Below, piece by piece: positions 12,324-24,256 of a DNA stretch of 64,000 nucleotides (the stretch's first letter is position 1; the number at the start of each line of letters is the position of its first letter). The notes beneath the pieces are model-generated. The model ran no database searches, was not told the DNA's origin, and was given only the letters and a program-made list of their open reading frames with translations. Origin of the DNA: Agapanthus africanus. Taxonomy: Eukaryota > Streptophyta > Magnoliopsida > Asparagales > Amaryllidaceae. The stretch is taken from contig CM057337.1 of assembly GCA_030015575.1 (NCBI GenBank), forward strand, positions 374,441,582 to 374,505,581. Reading direction: 5' to 3'. Made by a program: the position numbers and the translations under genes.

Positions 12324-14545
12324 TGTAGGGTTCCTAGGCACTCTTAAGAGGTCTCACAAGGCATCAACCATGTCAATTTCAAAAATTACGGTGCCGAGAA
12401 ACCTTAATACGGATCGTTGGCTAGATAAATAGGCAAAACAAAGCAACTAGTTTACAACTAAACTAAAAGAACGGAAATACAACCTTTGTAGATCCGGTCC
12501 TCCACCTCCACGGCTCCGTGATGAAGTCCTCTCCGCTGTCCAAATGCAATCCCGGACTCTAGCGTCGGCTTCATCGGAGAAATGGGCGGGCAAGGTCGTC
12601 GGCTTCGTGCCGAAGATGATCTACGTCGAGGCATCACAAGATCAAGCTCCACCTTCACCAAGCCATGAAAACTTGTGAAGGAAACACCCTATACTACTTG
12701 GCAAGAGGTAGAGGATGAAGAAATAGGAAGTGGGTTCACTTTAGAATTGGATTTCTCACTCATTTCACCATTGATGAAGTCAAGCTTTTCTTCATGAAGA
12801 TTAAGAAGAAGAAGAAGAAAGAATATGATAATATTATGATAAGTATTTTAAAATAGAAAGGAAAATGAATTCTTATCATAATTGTAACCATGGTAAAGTG
12901 TAGAGAGCTAACTATAGTTAAATGAATGGTTAGGGTTAAAGAGATGAAGACAAAAGGGTTTCTTTGGTCAAAGCTTCATGAAGCTTCAACAAGCTTCATG
13001 AAAGAAACCCTTTTGTTTTTCTTTTCTCTTTTCATTTCTTTTAATCCAAATTAAAAGATAAATGAAAGAATAAATGAAAACCCTAACCATTAACTAACCA
13101 TGGTTTAATCTTTACACTTGACCAAGTTAACATGTATCATCAAACATGATACAATCAAGTGCACAAAATATATCACATATACAATGTGCACATCCGAGTG
13201 AGAAAATCGATCTTAAATGAACCGATACTAGTTAATACAAAGTAATATATCAAATATATAATTATGCATTAAATCATTAAATCAACACTTGATTTAATGA
13301 TCCGGTCATATCGCATATAACCGACTAATATCAACAGTAACAACTTATCGAATCAACACTTGATCCGATAACCCGGCTATATCGCATATAACCGATCAAT
13401 GTCACATTTCGCGAGAATCGAATACAGTATCACATACTGGTATCATTCTCGGTCCCGCACATATCTTATATGCGCTCCTATTTCGTTTCACTTGAGCCAG
13501 GAAACCTCTGTGTAGGACTCTAAAGACTCGTCAATACGCCGGCAGTAGATGATGATCATATCAAGCACCCACAAGCCGCAAGCGGTCTGCTAAACGTAAC
13601 GGCCACCCGGGTATTGAGCGATCAGAAGATCGACGAGCAAGCCCGCTCACACTCCTGTGAATCCAACCAGTAACACTTACCGTACAGTCCGGTCTGATCG
13701 TCTGATATGTCGTATATCCCGCCTAGGGGTGGTAAACGTCAGACCCCAATAGCTCGATAAGTCGTGTCGATATGAGGTCTATAACAATTCGAGAAACTAC
13801 TGGTAACACTTACCAGTAAATCTCTGCAACCCTGGCCAGGGATTTCCTGTTATAGCCAATCAAACACAGCGCAACATCAACTCCCTATACCGGGAGAGAC
13901 AAATCCCCTCCTGTCGCTCATTGCCTCCATGTGACTCAGGACTGTACCCAAAAATCACCGTTTTGCACGCGCCTCTTGGACGTGGTAAGATGGAAATCAA
14001 AGCACAGTGGGAACCACACAAGACTCTATGACGATCTCGGGTCAACAGACTACTCTGTACCAGTGTCACCAAAGAACTGCCATCTGACGTAAGGTATAAT
14101 ACCATCTGGGAGTTCTCGGCGAGTCCGTCCAGTGTACCCAGTCTCCACTGAGCACCCGTATATCATCTCTGATGTCAAACACCAATGGATATGGGATCAT
14201 CCATCGCCCATCTGTATGGGTCGAGAAGGTATACGCTAGTCTAATCTGGTATATCGATGCCCCGTCTCGATATCTCCACGACTAGGGACTTTGAAGGATG
14301 TACTTATGGACTACCATGTCCCCACTAGTATGATCCGCATCATAGTCCAGGTAGTCAAGTACTCATCCTAAGGGCTTTACCAACATGTAACAGAGAGACA
14401 ATCAGTATACGCGTTAAGGTAAAGAGCAACCAGATAGCATACTATCATGTCGAGCAAGAAAGTCCTCCCTATATATGTCCCAGCATCCACTACAATATAC
14501 ATCCTATGTACAGTAATGGCCTCTAGGGCATACATATAACTAACA
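12324..14545 (-). repeat. 5' LTR of element A2
   Basis: 2222 bp, adjoining the primer-binding site. About 30 single-base differences and one 1-base indel against 4125-6345 by eye. It ends at 14545 and is followed by the TSD TTGTC. Confidence 0.95.
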
Positions 14546-14550
14546 TTGTC

Positions 14551-14961
14551 TACCTTCCTCTTATCTTTGGGACTTACCGAGCGACCTGTTCGCTGACGAC
14601 ATTCTATTTCTTTCTTCTTTGAATGTCGTCAGGTGATTTGGACCCGGCAGAGATCGAGCCATCTACAGAAGACGTGGAGCAGTTTGCCGAAGATCCAGCA
14701 CTGGAGTTTCATTGTACACTTTTCCATTCAGTTCTTTTCATTTCCTGTTATGCCATTGTTTAGGCATCTTTTATTTCAGTTGTATTTCCTTTTCATGCAT
14801 TGTATAAAAGAATGTTAATAAATAAAAGTTGATGTTTTTATTATCCCTAGTCTCTTATGTATTTATTTTATATTGCTTAGATACGCTTAGCGTATGTACT
14901 TCTGAGTATATATGTAGCGGACCTCGTCGCGTCCCCGTACACTGGGAAGCGGGGCGTGACA
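14551..14961 (+). mobile_element. Gypsy-like LTR tail (partial)
   Basis: Continuation of 2917-4124 after removing element A2. It ends GGGGCGTGACA at 14961, the form often seen at plant gypsy (Tekay/Del-like) LTR ends, and is directly followed by interior sequence of an Angela LTR, as expected if a gypsy element inserted there. It contains a perfect 12-bp inverted repeat (14593-14604 and 14621-14632) and poly(A)-signal-like AATAAA near 14818. The family call is tentative. Confidence 0.45.
14593..14632. repeat. Perfect 12-bp inverted repeat in gypsy-like LTR
   Basis: CTGACGACATTC at 14593-14604 and its exact complement GAATGTCGTCAG at 14621-14632, separated by a 16-base pyrimidine-rich loop. 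Confidence 0.85.
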
Positions 14962-14962
14962 A

Positions 14963-15905
14963 CAACGCGACATCAACCCCCAATATTGCGAGAGACGAAT
15001 CCCCAACGATCCGCTCACTGCCTCCATGTAGCTCGGGACTGTACCCAACTAAAACCTGTTTGCACGACTCCTTTAAGCCATGGTAGGGTAGTAATCAAAG
15101 CACAGTGGGAACTCATACGAGACAAATGACGATCTCAGGTCGACAGATTAACTTGTACACATGTCGCCTGGGAACTTCTATATGACAATAGGTATAATAC
15201 CAACTAGCAGATTCCCGGCGAGTCCGTCCAGTATACTCATAACCCAATGAGCACCTGTATACTATCTTAGGTGAACAAACTAATACCAATGGCATGTAAG
15301 ACCTGGCCACCGCCCCTCGTCGGGGTCTCGATCAGTATACGCTAGTTCATACTGGAGTATCGATGCCCGGTCTCGAAAACCTCACGATTATGAACATTTA
15401 AGGATTTGCTTATAGACCTTCAGCTCCCACATATATGATCGCCATCATAATGCTGGTAGTCAAGAAAGAATCCTATGGGCTCTATCAACATGTAATGGTG
15501 ATGATAAAGATAAAGCAGATAGTATACTATCATCTCGAGTAAGACTGTTCTACCGGTATAAGTCCTCCCTCAATTATCATAATCACCTGCTTGCGACTAC
15601 GATAATTGCCTTGAGGGCACTATAGCCAACATATTCCGCCTCCCCGTGAACCCGCGGGGTGCGCGACATCGACTTACAGTAGTCAAGCAAGAATCCTACG
15701 GGCTTTATCATTATGTATTAGTGATACGTTATAACAAGTATACACATCAATGATAAAAACATGAATACACATCAATGATAAAGACAAACCAGATAGCATA
15801 CTATCATTTCGAGTAAGACTATTCTATCTGTATAGGTCTTCCCACAATTATCATAATCGCCTACCTGCAATTACAATAATTACCTTGAGGGCACTATATC
15901 CAACA
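14963..15905 (-). mobile_element. Angela-type LTR fragment (B/C subfamily) with duplicated end
   Basis: Aligns with the 5' halves of the LTRs at 58546-60734 and 32286-34306, in minus orientation. It ends GGGCACTATATCCAACA at 15905, the complement of the LTR start TGTTGGATATAGTGCC. A second copy of the LTR end finishes near 15632 (CACTATAGCCAACA), so about 200-270 bp of the terminus are present twice. Truncated on the left where the gypsy-like LTR ends. Confidence 0.8.
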
Positions 15906-16868
15906 TCAGCAAGGGCGATCGTCTTTCAAGCTTGTTCCCGACAGCTTGGAGTGGTTTTCTACAATTGAGTGGACACGCTATAAAGGTTGTATGTTCGCAA
16001 ACTTGTAGTTAGATATCTTGTTTAGTTTTCTAGTTTAGTGTTTGGATCGATCACTAGGTGTTAAGTTTCTAGTGCTTGCTCTAAAATTTTTGTTATCAAT
16101 TTCACCATAGACATGACTTTAGCGGCGTGAGTACTAGGAACCATCAACAAATCTATGTGTTTCTTTTCTATAAATTCATAATTGAATTTTGGAAAAGATG
16201 TATTTACTGACTTTTGTTATCATCTCTATTAGGTATCTAAATAAATTCAAAATCAATCATTCTCTCAACATTTATATATATATATATATTTGGATTTCTC
16301 AATTGAAATTGAAAAGACACAGAAAATTCCTTTGATCTTTAAAATCACCCAACTTCTTCTTTCACCATAATCTTTCTTTTGCTCTGATATCAAAGCACTC
16401 GAAGGTGTTTGCAAGTTCCTGTACCGCCGTAGTGAGTGTATATCCACGGTAATGACACCGGATTACCCTGGGAATCAAACCGCCACAACCTTTACACCGA
16501 GGAATTTCCTACGAGGGGCGAAAATATGATTTTAAGGGCAATATTCACACGATTCGGTCGGTAAACTTTTTTCTCCAATCAATCTTTTGGCAAAATACTC
16601 AACATTATCCGGTATGACGAGATTTACACTTCAGGTGGCTTTATTTCTGTTGGTCCGTAATAACTACCACAGTTGTGTATTTGTCAGGACTTCATAAGCG
16701 AAATAAAAATAAATCAACAAGGTATGAGAAAGCATGGTTAAGAAATCTTTGATGATGATGTCCATCTGCTCATAATTCCTATAAACCACCGCAAACTTTT
16801 AAAATGATGCAAAGTTACCAAAAACTTTTTTTGTACCAGAAAACACCTTAATGGAGTTAACATGTCAT
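15906..16868. other. Intergenic, possible LTR remnants, no gene
   Basis: No coding sequence seen. Near 15960-16150 there is weak likeness to the 3' end of Angela-B LTRs (GTACTAGGAACCATCAACA). Around 16380 CTCTGATATCA resembles a decayed inverted primer-binding site. A short AT microsatellite lies near 16271-16288. Low-confidence assignments. Confidence 0.35.
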
Positions 16869-17293
16869 TAGGGCCTGTTTGGTTGCAGGGTTTTGAAATT
16901 TGGATTCCCAACAATTGAAAAAATCAAGATTGACTAATTTTGTGTTTTGTTGGTATTGAATTTCTAGTGTTGGATTTGTAGATCGTTGTAATTTTTGTTT
17001 GGTTGGGAAAAATAGGTGGGATTTGGATTTGAGGATTATAGAGAGAGATAGAGAGAGGGGGATTTTTTAATAACATAAAATACGTGGGACTCACGTGAAC
17101 AATGCCAAATTCAAAAAAATCCATGGTTTTTTTTTTGGATTCAAGAATCCAAAAAAATGATGGGCCCCTCACAAAAGTCAAGCAAAACCAAAATCCTACA
17201 ACAAAATAAAGAATTCAAGAATCCAAACATCTTTTTGGATTCAAGAATCCAAACAGTACCAAACCCTATCCTAATCCTGCAACCAAACAACCC
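16869..17293. mobile_element. MITE with GTTTGGTTGCAGG terminal inverted repeats
   Basis: 425-bp AT-rich element. Left end TAGGGCCTGTTTGGTTGCAGG-like and right end CCTGCAACCAAACAACCC are inverted copies. The flanks CATGTCAT and CATGGCAA could be an 8-bp duplication with two changes, which would fit hAT. The inner part repeats GGATTCAAGAATCC-type motifs. It sits about 340 bp upstream of the GLDH start codon, so it may lie in the promoter. Confidence 0.7.
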
Positions 17294-17631
17294 CATGGCA
17301 ACAAGATAAAATGACTAAAATCTCCAACATATATCAATTTAAAAAACTAATGTTTTCCCTCAGAATTAATATAACTTGGGTGTTGATTCAGTCATTTTTT
17401 TGTTAATCATATGTTAACCACGGTAAGGGGTTTCCTGGTACAAGTAAAGCAAGTGTAATATTGCATCATTTTAAAAGTTGTGGGTAGTTTAGGAAAATGC
17501 ACCCTTCCGAATGTGGCAAAACCATGCCCGCTTGTGTGAATAAATTAAACGGCACCACCCGCATGAATCCACAATTCAAGCACAGCAGTCGCTGAAATCA
17601 GACCCACCACTCCCAAAAACCCTCATCAGCA
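17294..17631 (+). promoter_or_regulatory. Proximal upstream region of GLDH
   Basis: Single-copy-looking sequence between the MITE and the start codon. A TATA-like TAAATTAA lies at 17541-17548, about 85-90 bases before the ATG, and the last 80 bases are C/A-rich as in plant 5' UTRs. Core promoter placement is a guess; no transcription data are visible. Confidence 0.3.
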
Positions 17632-18240
17632 ATGTGGCGCCTCATCTCCGCCAAACATCGCCCCATCTCGCTCCTCCTCAACCCCAAAACCCTAACCCCC
17701 AAACCCTACTGCACATCCCCACCACCGCCACCGTCGACCACCGCTTCCGAGTCCGAGCTCCGAAAGTACATCGGCTACGGAGCCCTCGTTCTGGGCTGTG
17801 CCGCCGCCACCTATTACTCGTTCCCGCTCCCTACCGACGCGAAGCACAAGAAGGCCGTGCCCTTCCGCTACGCGCCGCTCCCTGACGACCTCCACACCGT
17901 CTCCAACTGGAGCGGGACCCACGAGGTCCACACCCGCACCTTCCTCCAGCCCGAAAACCCCGATGAACTCGAGGACATCGTCAGGGACGCCGACGAGAAG
18001 CGGAGGAAGATCAGGCCTGTGGGGTCGGGGCTGTCCCCGAACGGGATCGGGCTGCAGCGTGCCGGGATGGTGAACCTGGCCCTCATGGATAGGGTCCTGG
18101 AGGTTGATAAGGAGAAAAAGACGGTGAGGGTGGAGGCCGGGGCGAGGGTGGCGGGGCTGGTGGAGGGGCTCAAAGAGCATGGGCTTACCCTGCAGAATTT
18201 CGCGTCCATCCGTGAGCAGCAGGTCGGGGGGATTGTTCAG
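17632..18240 (+). CDS. GLDH: L-galactono-1,4-lactone dehydrogenase, exon 1 (residues 1-203)
   Basis: First exon of the mitochondrial flavoenzyme that makes ascorbate from L-galactono-1,4-lactone and passes electrons to cytochrome c; the plant protein is also needed for complex I assembly. ATG at 17632 lies in ATCAGCAATGTGG. Visible order: Arg/Ser-containing presequence with a proline run (29-35), a hydrophobic segment (about 46-64), then APLPDDLHTVSNWSGTHEV (81-99), typical for the mature N-terminus. The FAD-domain motif RPVGSGLSPNGIGL (128-141) has Leu134, where relatives with covalent FAD have His. NFASIREQQ holds Ala191, equivalent to the Ala113 gatekeeper that limits reaction with oxygen. 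The exon is GC-rich, unlike exons 2 and 3. It ends on a codon boundary at CAG before GTAATG. Confidence 0.95.
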
Positions 18241-18272
18241 GTAATGCCGATGGACTGTGTTTTTTTTCATTG

Positions 18273-18292
18273 GATTGATTGATTGATTGATT
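18273..18292 (+). repeat. (GATT)5 microsatellite in intron 1
   Basis: Five tandem GATT units just after the exon 1 donor; another short run occurs near 18475. Confidence 0.9.
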
Positions 18293-19869
18293 GACGTATT
18301 CAAGTTGTGTTTGCCTTTGATGGATCTTCCATTGATCTACTTGCCCCATGTAGCATTTGCTTCATTTACTTATGTTGTTCAAGCTGATGCTAAACCTCAC
18401 CTTAAGGCCGCATACGGACAAGTGTTTTTAATTTTGTTTTTGGCCCCGTTTAGCTAAAGACGTGTTTTTCTTTTGATTGATTGATATGTTCAGGTTGTGT
18501 TGCCTTTTGACTGATGTAGAACTTGCATTTCTGTTTGGTTTGCGGCAAACTAAAATGTTGCATTATTTTAAAAATTTAATTTCGAAAAACAATGCTTGGT
18601 TTGCCCCATGTAGTATTTGCTGCATTTACACAATTTAAAATACCAGCGGATTTTGAGAAGAGGAACAGGTCAGGATTTTTCAAAGAAAACGAGTAGTTGT
18701 TTTAAGTAAGGGGGATATTGACTAGCTCATGCGATGTGGTCTTGTCGTCATTCTCGATTATGGCGAGATCTTCTATGGGCTCCATATGCTGCTCTCAATG
18801 ACTTTCCATTAATTGCAAGAGAACGGAATATCGCACAAACATCCATGGGTCCAATGCAATACAAAGGATGAGATGTCACCCGTCTTTGATATAATAGAAT
18901 AGGCACACTAACAAGGGAATATGAAGGCAAAGAATCAACTTGACTAATTGGGTGGGATAGTGAGTCTGACATAGATGGGCAGGATATTGGAGATTTATAT
19001 GGTAGAGGAAGAGTGTGAGGGGCCGAGGGCTGCGTAGCAGGTGGGAAATTGGAAGATGGGCTGTAAAAAATTTCACGAGAGCAAAATGGGAGGATTGTGT
19101 GGCAGAATGAAAGGACAACAAAATGCCTTTGACTTGAAGAGAGCGAACTTTCGGTAGTAGCAGAAATTTATTTTGCCAGAGATTGTGTGCATATAGTTGA
19201 TGAATTGGTTAATGTTTTTCATTGGTAGCTTGATAATCCGTAGGTGCCTCAAAGCTGTAGGCCTAGAGTGATTACCATTTTTGTTATGTCTTGTATTAAA
19301 AGGTCGGAATGGATTAGGATGGCATGAGCATTTACAATTAACATTAGAGGAATACCTGGTTAGGGAGATCTACACGATTTTTTTGTAGCCCACTAATTAG
19401 AACTAACTCTTACTTCTAGATGATATATAAATACACTTATAATAGATTTGCCTGCATATATATATATATATATATGGTCTGAGATATGGTCTGCTCCTTT
19501 AAGGAGCTAACAACAAATCATCACATCTGATTTGTGATGAGCTATTCAAATTGACCTATTGTATATAAAATTGTCCCAGATAAACAAATAAACAATTGAG
19601 TAATTTTAATCTTTTTATATATGCATCGGATAACTACACAATGGGTGACAAGAAAATTGTTTAGATCTACGTCGAGGGCGCCCCAACTCCAACATAAATT
19701 ATATGCAATGGTTTTAAGTGTTTAAATCAGAGACAAATGTCTGGATTCCCTATATATGCGCCAAACAATAGAACTAGCAATTTGTATCTCAGTCATCCAT
19801 TTTGCATCTCTTGATGCATAAGCAAGAAAATCAAAATGTTTTTTTAATACAACTATAAATAAAGATAAC
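18293..19869 (+). other. Intron 1 left part, no gene
   Basis: AT-rich unique-looking intron sequence. An AT dinucleotide run lies at 19456-19475. I recognise no coding sequence; the open frames at 18748-19121 have no family features. Confidence 0.5.
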
Positions 19870-22800
19870 TGTCACGATCCGAAAGTACGGAACGTGACTG
19901 GCCCTTAGATTACGAGACGTCTAAAGGCGTACCGTAACCTAAGTCAGCCAAAGCCCAGAAATCTAACCCAAAAACAAAAGAGAGTGAAGGAAAACCTTAA
20001 ATGAAAACGATTTTTAAATCAATTAAGTTGCATAGAACCCAAAAAAAAACATCAAAAATTTCTGAAAATTTCGGCAGAGTCTCCCCTGTATTTTCTAACC
20101 CCCAAACTGGTACAACAAGATAATAAACCTGTAATCATAAAAATGGCATCCCAAGCGGGAGCTAGCTCTTCACCCAAGGCGGATCACAACCACATGCAAT
20201 ATAATAGTAATATCAAGAAAAAAAGCATAAAAGAAATGCAAAATACCAGAAAACACACGTCGGCTCAAGTGAGCTCGACCCAAAAGAAACCACAAATATA
20301 CAAAGCTCTCAGTCTCATCACTAGGTCGCATATACAATATAAAGTGGTAGATGGAGAATACTATATACAATGGTAAAGCAAAAAGAAATAAAGTGTGCTC
20401 GCAACCCATCTACGGGCGATGTCGCGAGTCTGAGCAAAAGGAGCTGATGATAAGATAGCCCGCCGCTACAAGACTGACGGGACCGACCTGCAAGATACTG
20501 TGGCACAACGGGGGTGAGTTGCTAGCTCGTGAGTAGAATATAACATCTAGTAAGGCAATTGTAAGAATGCACGCAATGCGGAACAACATGTATGTCCATA
20601 TGTGATATAATAACTCTAGTATGCATGCACATGTATGCAATATCTTTTCTAACTCTTTAAGTGTTTAGAATGTTAAAGTTACTGCATTCTTAACTTTTAG
20701 AAAATGAATGTCTGTATAATAGCTAAATATCATCAAGAAATCATCTGAAAACCCGTGTCAAGTATCGACACCAAATAGGAATCATATCTGTCTCAATATC
20801 GGGCTCCGTCAGTCCGGATCGGCCCATATCATAAATCTCACGACAACGGTCGGTATCCTCCGGATATCCGCCGCGCCAGACATCACCGGTAGGTAGTCTT
20901 CCCCTGCCAGGCTCATCGTCTACAACTCGATCTTCTTGCCCCGGGGTACCATACCGGGCCCACCATGTACCCGAGACGGTTCATCCACTCCTCGAATCGG
21001 GTCTCGAAATCCAACAGAAAACATGAAAACTCATGGTGGACGACGCATACATCACGAGAAAACCGCAACTTTGTTTTGAAAATGATAAATATAAGGTTTT
21101 GTTAAATTCTTGCGGTTTTCCCCAAAAATTCAGAAATCGCAGCAATACTGAAATCCTCAAGAAAATCATAATGTCCACATGTTATATATATGATAAATGT
21201 CTATGATATCAATGTGTATGATGTGAATTTTTTGCTAGAGTTCTATGTAAATATGATGATGATGCGAGATATGTGCATGCGATGCAGTTTCATATATCAA
21301 GTATGAATGCAGGTGACGATATTAAGATAAACAGGTTCTATCGTGCACGTGGCATGTCAATTACCAAAGGCGTGTGTGTCACATGAATAGTGCGCGTGCT
21401 ACAGATGCCAATGGTAATGGTGTTCGTGTCCTACAAAGTGATATCGCATAAGTATGGATGAATGTCCATGCAATCTAATATACTGTTCGCTATAAGGGTA
21501 TGCAGTGTACATGAATGGATAAGCTAGCTAACAATATGAATCTTGCAAAAAGTAGGGTAATCCTAACTAGAGGGGGGGCGCCTCGCGCCATTCAGACGAT
21601 TCCTCCATAGATGAATACATCTACTCATCTGAAATCCCCGCTAATCCGATCTGGCCACCGCCTTGCCTTTTCGCGCCGTGTCCGAAGTTTCCCCGACCGA
21701 TCCTATATTTGCACAATATCAAGCATAAGATTACAGAACCTAACACAATGCAAGTCACAACATACAATTATCCACGCTTTCAAATTAATCATAGTATGCA
21801 CTCAGTGCGCGGAAAAACGCACGAAAATCGCAATCCTTTAACTAAAATCGTCATTTCGGGGAAATCGACAAAACTACAACCCGACTAGACGAAACCCCGC
21901 GTTTGCGCATTCTAATAATCCTATACGAAGCTAATAATATTGCTAACCTAACGCAAATTGAACGCATTCTATTTTTCGTAAAAAATCTAGCAAGCAATTT
22001 TCTAGCCGATTTGATACAAACATCGCAATTTGTCGATTTAGCAAGCATATCATTACACAATTAACCACTCCAATCACCTAGATAACCATCCCTAACTTAA
22101 TTCTAACAACCATGTTTCAAACCCTAACTCAACATCAAAACCCATTCTTGATTTTCATGAACAATAATTTACAACTAAATTAATACTTCAAAATTAAATT
22201 CTAGCATATATAAACTACAAGTTAGCAACTAGTTTAGGATTTTTACCTTACAAGTGGAAACCTAGCATGATCAAGTCACCAAGAAAGCCTCCTTTCATCA
22301 TGTTTTTGAACTAATTTGGGTTGAAGAGAGAATGGATTAGGGTTTAGTGTTGAATGGAGATGGAAATTTGTGAATTTTGTATGAATTTTGACATGAAAAA
22401 TGAAGCAAAATGAAGTGAGAAGAGAGGGGATTTTCTGCAGTGAGCTCGGCCAGCAGGTGAGGGAGGGAGTTGTGGAGAAATTTGGAGAAGTTTCTAGGTC
22501 AATAAACATCATATGTTATCATTTAATGCTTTCACATCAACAATTTACAAAAAAAACCCTCATTTTACATCATTTTTCCATTAAATTTCCAACCCTAAAA
22601 CCAAAAGTTTGCAAGACATGATATAATTTTATTAACACCATATTTTAGCTTATAAAGATTCCTAATTATGAAATTTACCTAATTAAATTTGTATTTATCC
22701 CTAATTTAATGTATTTAAAAAGGCTTAAAATAATCAAAAAAATAATTAATTACGAATTTTTTTTTATTTAACTAGAAAATTATAAGTGACAATTTAGTGA

Positions 22801-22938
22801 CAAAATTATAGTAATATCTTATCTAAATTTTGTATAATTAGGTCTACAATGAAAAATACCTATTTTGACTTTTACGGAAAAAGCCGAAAAATTAGCCGAT
22901 TACCGAAAAACTGCCTAAACGATTTTCGAAGGGTTACA
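19870..22938 (-). repeat. 3' LTR of the Tekay element
   Basis: 3069 bp, near-identical to 27923-30991, bounded by TSD ATAAC on the left and the polypurine tract on the right. Contains no coding sequence; small frames inside are repeated in the other LTR. Confidence 0.95.
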
Positions 22939-22940
22939 AT

Positions 22941-22950
22941 CTTCCCCCTT
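22941..22950 (-). other. Polypurine tract of the Tekay element
   Basis: On the minus strand AAGGGGGAAG precedes the 3' LTR start TGTAACCC by two bases. Confidence 0.85.
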
Positions 22951-22978
22951 AAAGAAATTCGGTCCCCGAATTTAGAAT

Positions 22979-24256
22979 TTAACTACGCGTACCTTCAAAA
23001 AGATGGAGATATCTCTTCCTCATCTCGACCTCGGTCTCCCAGGTGACCTCCTCGCTGTTCGGGCCACGCCAAAGGACCTTGACGGACGGTATGACCTTCG
23101 ACCTCAATTTCTTCACCTGCCGATCCAAAATGACCACCGGCTGCTCGGTGAAAGAAAGATCACACTCTAGCTGGTTCGTCTGGTGCTGAATCGCCTGGGA
23201 AGGATCATGAAGGTACTTGCGGAGCATCGAGACATGGAATACGGGGTGAACATCGGGGAAGCTGGGCGGAAGAGCTAACCGATAAGCGACTGGACCAACA
23301 CGCTCTAGGATCTCGAAAGGACCAACATATCTAGGACTCAGTTTCCCTTTCCGCTCAAATCTCATCACACCTTTCATCGGAGAGACCTTCAGGAAAACAT
23401 GATCGCCAACAGCGAACTCGAGTCGGCGACCGCACCTGTCAGCATATGATTTCTGCCTGCTCTGTGCCGCTCTCATCCTGTCCCGAATCAGCTGTATCTT
23501 CTCGGTCGTCTCCTGTACAATCTGCAGCCCCAAAATACTGCTCTCCCTGAGCTCTGTCCAACATACAGGTGATCGGCATCTCCTCCCATATAAAGCCTCG
23601 AAAGGTGCCATCTGAATCGTCTCCTGGAAGCTATTATTGTAGGAAAACTCGATCAAAGGCAAATGACGATCCCAGCTACCACCGAAATCTAAAACACAAG
23701 CTCTGAGCATGTCCTCAAGAGTCTGAATAGTACGCTCCGACTGACCGTCAGTCTGTGGATGAAAGGCTGTGCTAAAACTCAATCGGGTTCCCAATGCTTC
23801 CTGGAGTTTCTGCCACAATCGGCTGGTAAACTGGGTGCCACGGTCGGACACGATGCAAGTCGGAACGCCATGCAGTCGCACTATCTCATCAATATAAACC
23901 TGGATGTACTGAGAAAATCCAAAAGTGGTCTTCGCTGGCAGGAAGTGAGCTGCTTTCTTCAGTCGATCCATAATCACCCAAATAGAGTCGTACCCTCGAC
24001 TGGTCCTGGGTAGACCCACAACGAAGTCCATGGAGACCTGCTCCCACTTCCACTCAGGGATGGGCAAAGGCTGTAACTCGCCGGCTGGCCTCTGGTGCTC
24101 GGCCTTGACTTGCTGACAAGTCAGGCATCTCGACACAAAGTCTGTAATATCCTTCTTCATCCCGTCCCACCAGTAAACCTCTCTCAAATCACGGTACATC
24201 TTGGTGGAACCTGGATGCACTGTATACGGATCTATGTGCCTCCTCGAGAATATCAC
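22979..24256 (-). CDS. Tekay integrase and chromodomain (3' part of polyprotein)
   Basis: 425-codon frame, the last third of the gypsy polyprotein. It inserts element DNA into the chromosome. Visible: half of the HHCC zinc finger (His14, Cys44, Cys47), then the catalytic DDE core with Asp77 (SMDF), Asp138 (SDRG) and Glu174 (QSER), a GPF/Y-like YVGPFEIL segment, the HPVFHVSML motif, and a C-terminal chromodomain-like fold (about 365-420, ILDRQ-KKLR-K...VKVLWR...TWE). The chromodomain of this clade is thought to guide insertion to particular chromatin. The frame opens at an artificial start: upstream residues of the zinc finger lie in another frame, so a small indel near 24235 split the polyprotein. 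It ends 41 bases before the 3' LTR. Confidence 0.92.
   Translation of the reverse strand: MIFSRRHIDPYTVHPGSTKMYRDLREVYWWDGMKKDITDFVSRCLTCQQVKAEHQRPAGELQPLPIPEWKWEQVSMDFVVGLPRTSRGYDSIWVIMDRLKKAAHFLPAKTTFGFSQYIQVYIDEIVRLHGVPTCIVSDRGTQFTSRLWQKLQEALGTRLSFSTAFHPQTDGQSERTIQTLEDMLRACVLDFGGSWDRHLPLIEFSYNNSFQETIQMAPFEALYGRRCRSPVCWTELRESSILGLQIVQETTEKIQLIRDRMRAAQSRQKSYADRCGRRLEFAVGDHVFLKVSPMKGVMRFERKGKLSPRYVGPFEILERVGPVAYRLALPPSFPDVHPVFHVSMLRKYLHDPSQAIQHQTNQLECDLSFTEQPVVILDRQVKKLRSKVIPSVKVLWRGPNSEEVTWETEVEMRKRYLHLFEGTRS

Larger units (their letters stand above)
4125..14545 (-). mobile_element. Complete Angela/BARE-type Ty1-copia element A2
   Basis: 10.4-kb minus-strand element flanked by perfect 5-bp TSDs (TTGTC at 4120-4124 and 14546-14550). 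Order on the minus strand: 5' LTR (14545-12324), tRNA-Met-type primer-binding site, a 3-kb leader without coding capacity, protease/integrase remnants, RT/RNase H remnants, polypurine tract, 3' LTR (6345-4125). By eye the 2.2-kb LTRs differ at about 30 positions (about 1.4%), so insertion was recent. Pol is full of stops and frameshifts, far more decay than the LTRs show. Assignment to the Angela lineage rests on LTR ends and RT remnants and is inference. Confidence 0.92.

Noticed and set aside
4125..14545. Near-identical 2.2-kb blocks as an assembly duplication
   Set aside because: They are the two LTRs of one element, with primer site, purine tract and matching TTGTC duplications at the outer ends.
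17692..18303. 203-codon open frame on the minus strand over GLDH exon 1
   Set aside because: It is the complement of a GC-rich coding exon; no family motif and it runs into the intron.
22939..22978. An envelope-like gene between pol and 3' LTR of the Tekay element
   Set aside because: Only about 40 bases separate the integrase/chromodomain stop from the LTR.
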